Shown: positions 35,688-45,065, numbered from the stretch's first letter. The stretch is DNA of 50,732 nt from Treponema bryantii (GCA_015061465.1 SUWN01000013.1:1-50732), one strand, 5' to 3'. Program-made: numbers and translations. The notes: generated from the sequence alone by a model not told the origin.

Positions 35688-38600
35688 TTATAACACTATA
35701 TCTAGTTTTTTACCACTAGAATTTATAGATTTATCACAAATTAAAACTTCATGACGTTCTTCATTCATTTTTTTGTACAATCTTTGAGCGGCTGCTTTTA
35801 CATCATCATTTGTAATTTTAACAAGAAGTTGAATTTTTCTTTGTGATTGATTATCTGGAACTGCATACATAAAATTGCTAATTGAACTTGACGCTTTTCC
35901 AGTTGCATCTTTTGGAGTTGTAATCATTCCGTAGATAGAAATAATTGTTCTTTCCAAATCTTCTTTAGAAATTCCTTTTTCGGAAACTTCTTTTAAAACT
36001 TCTAAATAAACATCAAGGGATTTGTTTGGAGTTGGATCTCTATAAGAATAGAAGGAAACAACTTCTTCAATTGAATTATTAAATGCACCGCCACCATAAG
36101 CGCCACCCATTGTTCTGATTTTATCCCACAAAGAATGACCTGATAACCAGTTTGCTAAAACACCTTCTGCAATAGATTCTTTGGATAAAAATGAAGATGA
36201 TGGAAAAACTGTTGCACTGTAACCAACTAACGACGGAATATTTACAATTTCTCTACTTATATTTTGGTGAGAATTATCAAAAATCATTTGAATTAATTCT
36301 TCTTTGGAGCATTGTTTTGATTCTGTAAGTGGTTTTAGTTTTGCTTTTTTTGCAAAATCAGGTAGTAAATTTTCAATTGTTTTTACACCTTTTTCATCAC
36401 CAAGAAACTGAATACATGCACCAGAATTTACAATTGTATCGTACATTATTTGGAATTTTTTTACAAAGTGAGGAATTTGTTTTTTTGTGTATTCATCAAG
36501 AGTTTTTATTTGAGAAACACCGTTCATAACTTCATCGATTGCAAAATATCGGTGATAAAAGGCACTTGCTCTTTTTAATGCGTAATTCATTCCAGAAGGA
36601 ACAAGGGATTGTTTTTTTGCCTGTTTAAATTCTGTCATTAATGTATCTAAACGCTTTTTGTCAGAAAAATTCATTGTTGTAATAATTTCTGCAAGCAAGT
36701 CTAAAGATTCTGCAGCTTTTTCTTCCAAAAATTTACAAGAAATTCCTAACCAATCCCGACCAATTACATTCAACGATTTTCTTTCTTCTGCCAATTTTTT
36801 TGATTCTTCACAATTTGGAACTGTACCAAATTTTGTAGTTCCCCAAACATCGCCCATAATTCGAGCACATTCTGTTGTACAATCTGCCCAATTTTTGTTA
36901 TTCCAGCCCATATTTGTAAGAGTTTTGGAAAACATTCTTAAATGCTTGTAATCTTTTGCAGGAAGATTGTCCAAAGGAAAAGCGACTGTAAAATAAACAA
37001 TTCCGTTTGTATCTTCTACGTTTTTACAAACAAAAATTTCATCGTTATTTTCTAAGGCAATTTTGTATGGAGTTATTTTAGTAATTTCTACGTCATCTGT
37101 TAAATCAGAAACTTTTAGATAAGGAATACATTTTAATTCTTCTTCAGTTTCTTCTTTTTGTTGATAAGCGTGTAATAAATCATTTTTTTGCTTTAATTCT
37201 TCTATATTAATAGTCTTTTTTGCTTTTGAAATAAAATTGGCTTCTTTTTTGTTACGTTCTTTTAAATATGTTTTAGAAGGTTCTATTGTAACAAAAATTG
37301 GTTTTTCATCTGCAAAAAAATATTTTTGAATCAAAGATTTTGTGTAAGTTGCATCGTTTTTAATTTTTTCTTTTACTTTTTCAAAATCAGAAATTGGCGA
37401 CAAATATTTGTTAGGACTCATTCCTGTTTCCCAACCTTTTAAAACCGACGACATTAAATCTAAAGAATAAGGACCGTGAGAACGATAAATTTCTCTTAAA
37501 GAAAAATCAAGGCCCATTATGGCAGAATCAATATCTTCTTGTTTGATTTCTTCGTTGAAAACTTCGGTCATTGATTTTTGAATAAGAGAATAAACTTGAT
37601 TTTCTTTGCCTTTTTTTACACCGAGAAGCCCAACAGAAAGGAATCCTTCTTCAGAATCATCTCCGCAACTAAAAACAAAATCGTCACCAAGATTTGCGTC
37701 CTTCAATTTTTTTGCCAAAGGAGAACTGTCGTTTCCGCAAATAAGTTCCATCAAATAATATTTTTCAATATCGTACTTGCCTGAATACCAACAAAGTTGA
37801 ACATTTGAACCAGTTGTTCCAGAATCGGGCGCTTGAATTTTAAATGAAGGTGAAAATTCATCAGCTGAAGAATTTTCAAAAGAGATTTTATTTGTTTTTA
37901 ATAAAGATTTAATTTCATCATCCAAAAGCGGAAGTTTTTCTTGAAAGTTTGGAAGAATATCGTAGCAATTATATTTTTTTTGCAAACGAGGAATATATTT
38001 TTCGCTCAAAAAATCAAGTTGGGTTGTTGTTGGAATATCTCCGTACAAAAACAACAAACAATTTGAAGGCGTGTAAAACTTTTTATGAAAATCACAAAAT
38101 TCTTGATAAGACAGATTCACAATTTCTAAAGGGTCACCGCCAGAATTCCAAGCGTGATAAGAATCTGGATAAAGGGATTGGGTAAGTTCCCTGTAAGCAA
38201 CTGAATCAAAGGAAGAATAAACGCCTTTCATTTCGTTAAAAACAACGCCTTGTATAGACAAACTTCCGTCTTGTTCAATTTCAAAGCGATGACCTTCTTG
38301 GCGGAAAGTTTCTTCTGTAATTAATGGAAAAAAAACTGCGTCTGCATAAACGTCCATCAAATTAAAATAATCTGACGGAATAATTGAAGACGCTGGATAA
38401 ACAGTTTTTTCTGGATAAGTCATTGCATTCAAAAAAGTTTTTACACTTTGATTTTCCAACGTAACAAAAGGTTCTTTGAGAGGAAATTTTTGGGAACCAC
38501 ACAAAACAGAATGTTCCATAATGTGCGCAATTCCTTTGGAATTTTTTGCCAAAGTTCTAAAAGCAAACGCAAAAAGATTTTCTTTATCTTCTTTTAAAAT

Positions 38601-38735
38601 GTGATAAACTTCGAGCCCCGTATATTTATGACGAAGATAAACTGCTTTTGTGTGATAATCTGTCAAATCATCAATAGAAAGCAAAACAAAATCTTTATAT
38701 TCTTTACCAATATTTTCTTTATTCAAAAAATCCAT
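35688..38735 (-). CDS. PreP/Cym1-like M16C metallopeptidase
   Basis: The 1015-residue protein is a presequence-protease-type M16C enzyme that degrades short peptides inside a closed chamber. The zinc motif HIMEH is at residues 71-75 (GIAHIMEHSVLCGSQKFPLK), and further family hallmarks are AMTYPEKTVYPASS and YRELTQSLYPDSYH. Length and the four-domain layout fit the family. No signal peptide is seen. An open frame extends to 38804, but a rho-independent terminator lies in that extension (38745-38779). The ATG at 38735, with GAGG a few bases upstream, is the sensible start. It is followed by the small gene at 35432. Confidence 0.93.
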   Translation of the reverse strand: MDFLNKENIGKEYKDFVLLSIDDLTDYHTKAVYLRHKYTGLEVYHILKEDKENLFAFAFRTLAKNSKGIAHIMEHSVLCGSQKFPLKEPFVTLENQSVKTFLNAMTYPEKTVYPASSIIPSDYFNLMDVYADAVFFPLITEETFRQEGHRFEIEQDGSLSIQGVVFNEMKGVYSSFDSVAYRELTQSLYPDSYHAWNSGGDPLEIVNLSYQEFCDFHKKFYTPSNCLLFLYGDIPTTTQLDFLSEKYIPRLQKKYNCYDILPNFQEKLPLLDDEIKSLLKTNKISFENSSADEFSPSFKIQAPDSGTTGSNVQLCWYSGKYDIEKYYLMELICGNDSSPLAKKLKDANLGDDFVFSCGDDSEEGFLSVGLLGVKKGKENQVYSLIQKSMTEVFNEEIKQEDIDSAIMGLDFSLREIYRSHGPYSLDLMSSVLKGWETGMSPNKYLSPISDFEKVKEKIKNDATYTKSLIQKYFFADEKPIFVTIEPSKTYLKERNKKEANFISKAKKTINIEELKQKNDLLHAYQQKEETEEELKCIPYLKVSDLTDDVEITKITPYKIALENNDEIFVCKNVEDTNGIVYFTVAFPLDNLPAKDYKHLRMFSKTLTNMGWNNKNWADCTTECARIMGDVWGTTKFGTVPNCEESKKLAEERKSLNVIGRDWLGISCKFLEEKAAESLDLLAEIITTMNFSDKKRLDTLMTEFKQAKKQSLVPSGMNYALKRASAFYHRYFAIDEVMNGVSQIKTLDEYTKKQIPHFVKKFQIMYDTIVNSGACIQFLGDEKGVKTIENLLPDFAKKAKLKPLTESKQCSKEELIQMIFDNSHQNISREIVNIPSLVGYSATVFPSSSFLSKESIAEGVLANWLSGHSLWDKIRTMGGAYGGGAFNNSIEEVVSFYSYRDPTPNKSLDVYLEVLKEVSEKGISKEDLERTIISIYGMITTPKDATGKASSSISNFMYAVPDNQSQRKIQLLVKITNDDVKAAAQRLYKKMNEERHEVLICDKSINSSGKKLDIVL

Positions 38736-38744
38736 ATGAGCCTC

Positions 38745-38779
38745 TAAAAAAAAGGTGCCTAACAAAACATCAGACACCT
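38745..38779 (-). terminator. Rho-independent terminator between glycosidase-like and PreP-like genes
   Basis: On the minus strand AGGTGTCTGA (38770-38779) pairs with TTAGGCACCT (38753-38762), with one G-T wobble near the middle and another beside the loop. A run of eight T (38745-38752) follows. It ends transcripts of the gene at 38818-40572. Confidence 0.88.
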
Positions 38780-38817
38780 TGAAATTTGTGATTTTATTAT
38801 ACAAAAAAATTAACTTT

Positions 38818-40572
38818 TTAACACTGTTTGAAGAAAATAAAATCTCCAGGAATCATTCTTAAATGGAATACAGTTTCTTCAGATTTATCCCATGGAGTTG
38901 ATTCTTTTGTGTAAAGCGGTTTAATTTCTTTTAGTTTGAATGGCGATTCTTCATCACTATCAGGAATAATTTCTAATTTGTTTAGTTTTCCTTTTACGTG
39001 AATATTAAAATCAACTGGAGCACAACCGTCATTTGTATAACAATACAAACCAAAATTATTATTGTCGTAAGTGAATAAAGAAACCCCGTAACCACAATCT
39101 AAATAAACGTTTCCGTCAGCAATTAATTCGCTACGAAGCAAAGTAAGAACTTCTTTTGGTAAATCACGGATTTTTGATGGCATATCAGGAAGATTCATCA
39201 TCATAAAGCAACCTTTTCCGTAAGTGTCGTACATCAAAATACTTTCGTGATATTCCCCGTGACCCGCATTACAGATGGACCATGACGCATTGTTTCTGTG
39301 TTCCAAAAGTGGGAATGAGATTTTTTCTTTTGTATTAACAAAATTCATTCCGAACTGACCGTTTACTTTTACTTGGAATTCATCAGCGTCAAGTCTTCTT
39401 CCGTTGTAACGAATTCCTGTCAAATCAGTAATTTGTGGATATTTTTGTAAAGCACCAATCATAAATCCTGAAGTTGCAATTACTTTTCCGCCGTTTTGAA
39501 CAAAAGATTTGATTTTGCAAACAATTTCTGAATCAAAAAGAGACGACGCTGTAACAAGAACAGATTTTGCTTTTGAAGGAAAGTCAGGAACTGGTTCCAT
39601 AGGAATTCCAACCATGCCCAAGAAATCTTCGAGGTGGTCTTCGCCTTGTGAATTTAACGGAATATAAACAGGAAGCCCTTTTGGTTCGCCCAAGGATGAT
39701 AAAATACAATCGATTTTATCCATCATAAATCCCATTGGTGTAATTCGTTTGTTGTTGTATAACGCTGGCCAACAGAACATCATAAGTTCTTTTGCTTTAG
39801 AAAAACCTGTTAGATAAGCTTGTTCTAAATAAGTATCGATTCTGTCACATTCAAATGGGTCAAACCATCCTCCTCCGTTACGATTTGGGGCAACATTGTC
39901 CATATAACGAACAAGTGAATAACTTAAATAGCGAGGAAGATGTTGGTCTTGTTGCGCACCGTGACGAGTTTCTGTTCCTGTGTAAATCATATCGAAGATT
40001 TCGCGCTGTTCTTTTGGATTGTAACCAGTTTCTGCATAACTTTCGCGCCAGTTTGGATATTTGATGATGATATTACACTTTGGATTTACTTTTTTTGCAG
40101 GGTCGATAACAAGATTTTTAGAAACTTCCATCATTTTTGCAAGACGGAATTCCTGCCAAGATTTGTCGCCTTTTTCTTTTATACAATCTTCGCACATACA
40201 TTGAGTAAAGAAAAAGTCATCGATAATAAATTCGTCAAAAAGGCTTGCTGTGTATTCAGAAATTTCTTTTAATAAATTTCTCATTCCGTCGTTGCAATAG
40301 CAGAATGTTTGGAATAAACGCTGACGTTTTTTGTCTTCATCGCATAAATCTGGAGTTACAGTTGTAATTCCACCAGAAACTTCAATTCCGTATTCTTGCA
40401 AAACACGTTTAATCATTAGAAGTTGTTCTTTTCTTGCAAAGGAACCTCTAAAAGTTTCTAGATATACTTTGTCGATTCTTGTATATTTAGTTAAAAAATC
40501 CGCTTCTTTTCTAAGTTGTGCTTCCGAAATTTTGTCTGCCCATTGAGCAACACAATAAACTACACGTTTCAT
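38818..40572 (-). CDS. TIM-barrel glycoside-hydrolase-like protein
   Basis: The 584-residue protein has a TIM-barrel-like N-terminal two thirds. A Cys cluster QCMCEDCIKEKG near residue 145 follows the DEFIIDDFFF strand, an arrangement typical of hypothetical glycosyl-hydrolase families. A middle domain (about 300-400, VLVTASSLFDSEIVCKIKSF, then GGKVIATSGFM) resembles the glutamine-amidotransferase-like or trimerisation domain found after the barrel in beta-galactosidase-type enzymes. No signal peptide is present. Sugar specificity and activity are not determinable. It follows fliG by 35 bp and ends at a strong terminator. Confidence 0.65.
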   Translation of the reverse strand: MKRVVYCVAQWADKISEAQLRKEADFLTKYTRIDKVYLETFRGSFARKEQLLMIKRVLQEYGIEVSGGITTVTPDLCDEDKKRQRLFQTFCYCNDGMRNLLKEISEYTASLFDEFIIDDFFFTQCMCEDCIKEKGDKSWQEFRLAKMMEVSKNLVIDPAKKVNPKCNIIIKYPNWRESYAETGYNPKEQREIFDMIYTGTETRHGAQQDQHLPRYLSYSLVRYMDNVAPNRNGGGWFDPFECDRIDTYLEQAYLTGFSKAKELMMFCWPALYNNKRITPMGFMMDKIDCILSSLGEPKGLPVYIPLNSQGEDHLEDFLGMVGIPMEPVPDFPSKAKSVLVTASSLFDSEIVCKIKSFVQNGGKVIATSGFMIGALQKYPQITDLTGIRYNGRRLDADEFQVKVNGQFGMNFVNTKEKISFPLLEHRNNASWSICNAGHGEYHESILMYDTYGKGCFMMMNLPDMPSKIRDLPKEVLTLLRSELIADGNVYLDCGYGVSLFTYDNNNFGLYCYTNDGCAPVDFNIHVKGKLNKLEIIPDSDEESPFKLKEIKPLYTKESTPWDKSEETVFHLRMIPGDFIFFKQC

Positions 40573-40607
40573 AAAAACCTCACCTTTTTTGTAGTTTGAA
40601 TTTATTA

Positions 40608-41750
40608 TTAATTCACAAAGTCTTCATCACGACCGTGAATTATTAATTTACCGTCTTCGTAAGCTCTGCGTAATGTTGCAAAAAATTCACTTGTAACACG
40701 TTCGCAGTCGCTTCTTCTAAATGGTTTGTTGATTTCTTCTATAGAAAGAACATCCTGGCGACGAGTGCTAGAAACATTGTCCAAAATCTTATTTCTAAAA
40801 TCATCTGGATTTGCCGCAATCAACAAACAAAGAGTTTGATCGTCGAGCAAACGCAATTGTTCTTGAATAAATCTATCGTCCGCGTTAATTACATCTTCCA
40901 TTGTGAATAAACGACTTCTTAAATCCATGCCTAAATCTGGGTCAGATGCACTCAAAGACGCAATAATGTCGTTTTCTGCGGAAGGAGACATTTTTTTTAA
41001 GATTTGAGCAAGAGCATTTTTTCCGTCAATTTTTTCTGCCTTTTGGGAAGTTTGTCTTAAACTTTTTTCACGAAGCGCTCTATCAACCCGCTTAAGAATA
41101 TCAGGAGAAACAGCTTCCATTTTGGCAAGGCGAAGAACAATTTCTTTTTTTTCTTCTGGATTCATTTGATTAATTACACTTGCCGCTTTTTGTGGTTGAA
41201 GATGACTCAAAACCATAGCCTGCACGCCGATATTTTCATCTTTTAATAGAATATAAATGCGTTCACTGTCAGAATCGCTCAAATAATCAAAAGGACGAGC
41301 GCCAGAAAAAGGAACCGTTTTTTCCAACATTTGGTTTGCTTTTTCTTTGCCATAAACTTTTGTGAGCATTTCACGAGCAGTTTCTACACCACCCGCCTGA
41401 CGAGCATTTTGCAAAAGACTGTTGAATTCTGCAAGAATAGAATCGGCTTCATCTTTATTAACACTACGAATAGAAGCAATTTCTGGAATGATTTTTTCGA
41501 TTTGTGCTTCAGATAAATGAGGAAGAATTTTTGCCGCTTCATCTTCACCGATTATTAAAAGGAATTTTGCAACACGTCTAAAAATGGAATCTTTTTGTTC
41601 AGTTTGGTCTTGAGTTACTTTAATCAAACCGCCAGTTTTTAGATAATCAGTTACATGTTGTAATTCAGGACTACTTTCTGACTTTTTGGAATTATCATTA
41701 CTTTTTGCTGCATTCGAATATGCATTTTTTACCATATCGTTTAAATTCAT
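40608..41750 (-). CDS. fliG: FliG-like flagellar rotor protein (divergent paralogue)
   Basis: FliG forms the flagellar switch ring and transmits torque from the stator. The 380-residue protein shows the FliG middle and C-terminal domains. The torque-helix region is VINADDRFIQEQLRLLDDQTL near 285-305 and the C-terminal end is RRAYEDGKLIIHGRDEDFV. About 45 extra polar residues precede the N-terminal domain. The middle-domain EHPQ motif that binds FliM is replaced by ENIG (DENIGVQAMVLSHLQPQKAA). Spirochaetes commonly encode two FliG proteins, and this looks like the divergent one (FliG1). It stands apart from any other flagellar gene in the window. Confidence 0.82.
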   Translation of the reverse strand: MNLNDMVKNAYSNAAKSNDNSKKSESSPELQHVTDYLKTGGLIKVTQDQTEQKDSIFRRVAKFLLIIGEDEAAKILPHLSEAQIEKIIPEIASIRSVNKDEADSILAEFNSLLQNARQAGGVETAREMLTKVYGKEKANQMLEKTVPFSGARPFDYLSDSDSERIYILLKDENIGVQAMVLSHLQPQKAASVINQMNPEEKKEIVLRLAKMEAVSPDILKRVDRALREKSLRQTSQKAEKIDGKNALAQILKKMSPSAENDIIASLSASDPDLGMDLRSRLFTMEDVINADDRFIQEQLRLLDDQTLCLLIAANPDDFRNKILDNVSSTRRQDVLSIEEINKPFRRSDCERVTSEFFATLRRAYEDGKLIIHGRDEDFVN

Positions 41751-41827
41751 AAGTACAATTTTACTACAAAATTTTTATAAAAAAAATCAAAATATATATA
41801 GAAATTGTATAATTCGACAAAATGTAA

Positions 41828-42043
41828 AAATGTACGAATAAAATAAACATATAAAATCAAAGAATTAATAAAAACAATATAAAATTGCTCCCGCTTACGT
41901 AGGCTGGTTCAAAACCGCTCGATAACTCGCTACACGCTGCTTGTGGTATAGAAACTATAAAACCAGCCACACAGTGGCTGCCACAAGCAGAGCGTTTTTG
42001 TCCCAACCTCCGTTCGCTCGCGCAAAATCTATTTTTTAATAAA
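41828..42043 (-). repeat. Dispersed 214-bp element, copy 2 (inverted)
   Basis: This is the reverse complement of the element at 9834-10047 with scattered substitutions. The three-way junction is kept: outer stem CTGCTTGTGG (41937-41946) with CCACAAGCAG (41981-41990), inner stems TATAG/CTATA (41947-41951, 41955-41959) and CAGCCAC/GTGGCTG (41964-41970, 41974-41980). Differences within the core fall in the CAGCCAC hairpin loop (ACA here, the equivalent of TATT in copy 1) and in a linker, not in the stems. Confidence 0.8.
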
Positions 42044-42079
42044 CTATTTATAAATGTTTAATTTATCTAAACATAACAA

Positions 42080-42106
42080 CACGAACATTCACTCCGCCTT
42101 TTTCAG
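42080..42106 (+). repeat. 27-bp box, identical to 9628-9654
   Basis: Same 27 bases (CACGAACATTCACTCCG to TTTTTCAG), same orientation, next to the inverted 214-bp element. Confidence 0.85.
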
Positions 42107-42111
42107 TCAAT

Positions 42112-42400
42112 TTCATAAAATCATTCATCATTCTTCATTCTTCATCCTTCATTCATAATTCTTCATTCTTAATTCTTCATTCATAATTCATCATTCTCCA
42201 TTCTTCATTCATCATTCTCAATTCATCATTCTCCATTCTTCATTCATCATTCTCAATTCATCATTCTCCATTCTTCATTCATCATTCTCAATTCATCATT
42301 CTTAATTCTTCACTCATCATTCTTAATTCTCGTTTCTTCATTCTCAATTCATCATTCATAATTCTTCATTCATCATTCTTCATTCTTCATTCTTAATTCC
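42112..42400 (+). repeat. ATTC-rich minisatellite with three perfect 35-bp units
   Basis: The tract is built from variants of ATTCTTCATTC, TCATTCTTAATTC and TCATTCTCAATTC. Within it three identical 35-bp units follow head to tail: 42191-42225, 42226-42260 and 42261-42295, each beginning TCATTCTCCATTC and ending CTCAATTCA. On either side the units are degenerate. All copies face the same way. The perfect core suggests recent slippage or unequal exchange. Confidence 0.92.
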
Positions 42401-42557
42401 GTGAAGGACGTTAGTCCTGAACAAATCCGTGTGGCCCCTCTCTCTCCTCGCGCCTCTTTCACCCTCTGAATTCTGAATTCCGAATTCTGAATTTTCTTTC
42501 CATTGCATTTATAACAAAAATTCATACAATAAATATAGAAAGAAAAACGGAGTTTTT

Positions 42558-43583
42558 ATGAAATTGATTTGTGGACCGATGGCGACTATTAGTCATCCGG
42601 CGTTTAGAATTTTGGTGGAACAGTTTGGTGGGTGCGATGAATATTATACTGAGATGATAAATGCAGGGACGTTGATTACAAATGGGCCGTTTGAAAAATA
42701 TTACATTGATCCCACTCCCTGCCCAGAAAAATTGGTTTGGCAAATCATTGGTAAAAATGAAGAACTCACGACTTTGGCTGTAAAACAAATTGCGGAACTT
42801 CCGGGAATTGGAATTGATATTAATATGGGATGCTCTGCGCCTGATATTTATAGATTTGGTTCGGGAATTGCGTGGATGACAAAACCTTTGGAAGAAACTG
42901 CGCTGATGATTCGTAACGCTAAAAAACAGATTGATGAATACAATAAAAATGGTGAATTTCCAAAGCGTTTTAGTGCAAAAATCCGTTTAGGCGATGAAAA
43001 TTTCACCGATGAATCTTTTTACACTTTTTGCGATATGCTTGTAAACGAAGGTGTAGAATGCATTACGCTTCATCCTCGTACAAAAAAAGAAAAATTGGCT
43101 CGCCCTCCTCGTCATTTTTATTGTGAAGATTTAGCTCAAAAGATGAAAAAACACAACATACAAGTTTATTTAAACGGAAATGTAAAAGATATTCCTTCTG
43201 CACAAAAAGCAATTCAAACGGCGCCGACTTGCGATGGTGTTATGATTTCAAGGGCGGCTGTTCAAAAACCATGGATTTTTGCTCAAATTAAATCTGAAAT
43301 TTTTAAAGAAAACGTGCCAGATTCATCAATTTTGCAAAATGGAAAAATCGATATGCTTCAAATGGCGTTTGATTACATAGATAATGTAGAAAAATATCAG
43401 CCACAAGAATTCTGGAAAACACGATTACAACGATTTTTTACTTATTATGCGGACAATTTTTTATTTGCACACATGTTAAAAACAAAAATGCTCAACGCAA
43501 TCGACAATCAGGATATGAAAGCTAAACTTGTGGATTTTTTTGAAAAATTTCCTGAAGAAAAGTATCGTGATTATTTAAAATAA
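42558..43583 (+). CDS. tRNA-dihydrouridine synthase family protein
   Basis: The flavin-dependent enzyme reduces specific uridines in tRNA. The 341-residue protein opens MKLICGPMATISHPAF, an FMN-binding strand like the APM motif of Dus proteins. The catalytic cysteine is in DINMGCSAPDIYRFGSG (near residue 93), and HPRTKKEKLARPP near 170 and YLNGNVKDIPSAQKA near 210 match the FMN-binding barrel. GVMISRAAVQKPWIF is the conserved phosphate end. GCSAPD replaces the usual GCP, a difference seen in some Dus subfamilies, so which uridine it modifies is unclear. A CGGAG ribosome-binding site precedes the ATG. Confidence 0.88.
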   Translation: MKLICGPMATISHPAFRILVEQFGGCDEYYTEMINAGTLITNGPFEKYYIDPTPCPEKLVWQIIGKNEELTTLAVKQIAELPGIGIDINMGCSAPDIYRFGSGIAWMTKPLEETALMIRNAKKQIDEYNKNGEFPKRFSAKIRLGDENFTDESFYTFCDMLVNEGVECITLHPRTKKEKLARPPRHFYCEDLAQKMKKHNIQVYLNGNVKDIPSAQKAIQTAPTCDGVMISRAAVQKPWIFAQIKSEIFKENVPDSSILQNGKIDMLQMAFDYIDNVEKYQPQEFWKTRLQRFFTYYADNFLFAHMLKTKMLNAIDNQDMKAKLVDFFEKFPEEKYRDYLK

Positions 43584-43645
43584 AAATTGAAAGTCTTTTA
43601 CAGATATATTATTATAAATTTATCAACTATTTTGTGGGGTAGTTT

Positions 43646-44530
43646 ATGTTAGTTGTTGCTTGGATTCTTGTAATTTTAATTTTTCTATTTTTCTTTTTTT
43701 CATCAATCGGTAAAGGAAAAGCACTTTTATTAGAAAAAAATCATTTGTCAGATATTACTTTGGAAGATAAGTTCGATTCATATTCGTACGACGCAGAAAA
43801 AATTGAAGACATAAGCGTAAATTGTATAGATGAATCGTTAGTAATTCAACACACAGATGAACCTGAAATTTCTGTTGTAATGTATGGTGGATGGGAAGCT
43901 CAAAATGAACCAAAAATTTCGTTCAAAAATGGAATTTTAAGAATTATTCAAGAAGCAAGTAGCGATATGTACGAAAGATTGCTTGTAATAAATCTTCCTG
44001 CCACATCCGTTGGCGAAAATACAAACATAAACGTAGAACACGTTGAAAAAGACATTGTAATCAAAAACATAAAAATCAATAAATTAAACGCAATTAATAA
44101 AAATGGATTAATTCAAATTGAAAACATTGAAGCAAAAAATATTTTTGCAAAAAATAACGCCGGCGGAATCAAGATTTTGGAAAGCAACGTAGAAGAAATT
44201 AATGCAGAAACTTACACTGGCGCAATTAATTTAAGCGGAAAAGCAAACAAACTTGATGCAAAATCAAATTCAGGAAGCATTGAAACTCATTACAAAACAA
44301 ATTTTAAAGATGATTGTTCATTCCAAACAACAGTTGGCTCAATAAATCTATTTTTAAGCAAAAAAAGTAGTTTTATTTTGGATTGTTCTTCTTTAGATTC
44401 GCAAATCCAAAACGATTTTACAGAAACAAAAACAAGCGGAAATTTGAACCAAAACGTAGGCACAAATCCAAAGCACAAAATTGTTGTAAAAACAGAAAGT
44501 GGATTTGTGCTTGTTTCTAAGAATGTGTAG
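43646..44530 (+). CDS. Membrane-anchored DUF4097-like protein
   Basis: The 294-residue protein has an N-terminal membrane anchor (VVAWILVILIFLFFFFSSIG, residues 3-22). The rest is a repetitive all-beta region of the DUF4097/adhesin-like type, with runs such as NINVEHVEKDIVIKNIKIN, LNAINKNGLIQIENIEAKN and INAETYTGAINLSGKANKLD that would stack as a beta-helix or beta-solenoid. The domain should lie outside the cytoplasmic membrane. GTGGGG before the ATG can act as ribosome-binding site. It probably has its own promoter, 62 bp after the dus gene. The role is unknown; such proteins often accompany envelope-stress regulators, none of which is seen here. Confidence 0.72.
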   Translation: MLVVAWILVILIFLFFFFSSIGKGKALLLEKNHLSDITLEDKFDSYSYDAEKIEDISVNCIDESLVIQHTDEPEISVVMYGGWEAQNEPKISFKNGILRIIQEASSDMYERLLVINLPATSVGENTNINVEHVEKDIVIKNIKINKLNAINKNGLIQIENIEAKNIFAKNNAGGIKILESNVEEINAETYTGAINLSGKANKLDAKSNSGSIETHYKTNFKDDCSFQTTVGSINLFLSKKSSFILDCSSLDSQIQNDFTETKTSGNLNQNVGTNPKHKIVVKTESGFVLVSKNV

Positions 44531-44564
44531 TTTTTTTGTGCAAAAATAAGAAAACTAAAAAAAA

Positions 44565-44960
44565 TTACAATTTTCGCACTTTTTCTTCTATTATATTAAT
44601 TACTTTTATAAATTCTTCGTCGCTTTTTCCGGTGGGGTCGTCAAGTTGCCAGTTGTCGTCAAAGTCTTTTCCAATGTAGGGACATGTCACATTGCATCCC
44701 ATGGAAATTGCCACATCAACAGAAGGGATATCTGAAATCAACTTGGAATATTGAGTTTGTTCCATGTCAATTCCGTAGAGCTTTTTTACAAGGCGAACTG
44801 CATCTTGGTTGATTTGGGGTTTTGTTTCGATTCCCGCAGAATAAAAATCAAACTCATCACCGCGAAAATGTTTTGCAAGGCTTTCAGCAATTTGACTTCG
44901 GCAAGAATTGTGAACACAAATAAAAGCGATTTTCTTTTTGGGTGGATTGTTTTGATTCAT
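44565..44960 (-). CDS. arsC: Arsenate reductase, thioredoxin-coupled low-molecular-weight phosphatase type
   Basis: The enzyme reduces arsenate to arsenite. The 131-residue protein has the P-loop CVHNSCRS (CX5R, Cys15 and Arg21) and a second cysteine pair in SMGCNVTCPY (Cys89 and Cys93), which together match the three-cysteine relay of thioredoxin-dependent ArsC. DDNWQLDDPTGKSDEEF is the family's C-terminal signature. The start at 44960 has no Shine-Dalgarno sequence. A near-copy of its first 17 bases, preceded by a good AGAGG site, lies at 45633-45649 beyond the toxin-antitoxin genes. The original start region therefore appears to have been separated from the gene by insertion. Confidence 0.88.
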   Translation of the reverse strand: MNQNNPPKKKIAFICVHNSCRSQIAESLAKHFRGDEFDFYSAGIETKPQINQDAVRLVKKLYGIDMEQTQYSKLISDIPSVDVAISMGCNVTCPYIGKDFDDNWQLDDPTGKSDEEFIKVINIIEEKVRKL

Positions 44961-45065
44961 AGGGATAATATATTGAATTTTTATAAAATAAAAAAGAAAT
45001 ATAATAAATTAACTAATTTTATTTTTCTTCGAATTTTTTACAACAAAAAACATAGTAAATAATTC

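Larger units (their letters stand above)
41751..42557. other. Gene-free repeat region between fliG and the dus gene
   Basis: This 807-bp stretch has no credible gene. It holds an inverted copy of the 214-bp element (41828-42043), the 27-bp box (42080-42106), a long ATTC-rich repeat tract (42112-42400) and, near 42464-42493, short CTGAATTC-type repeats before the dus ribosome-binding site. Bases 42401-42463 are the only fairly C-rich, non-repeated part, and I see nothing there beyond a small AGGAC/GTCCT hairpin at about 42405-42418. Confidence 0.8.

Noticed and set aside
38736..38804. N-terminal extension of the PreP-like protease
   Set aside because: The extension spans a rho-independent terminator and lacks a ribosome-binding site; the ATG at 38735 is preceded by GAGG.
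42401..42463. Possible tRNA or small RNA before dus
   Set aside because: Only one short stem (AGGAC/GTCCT) is visible and no cloverleaf can be formed.
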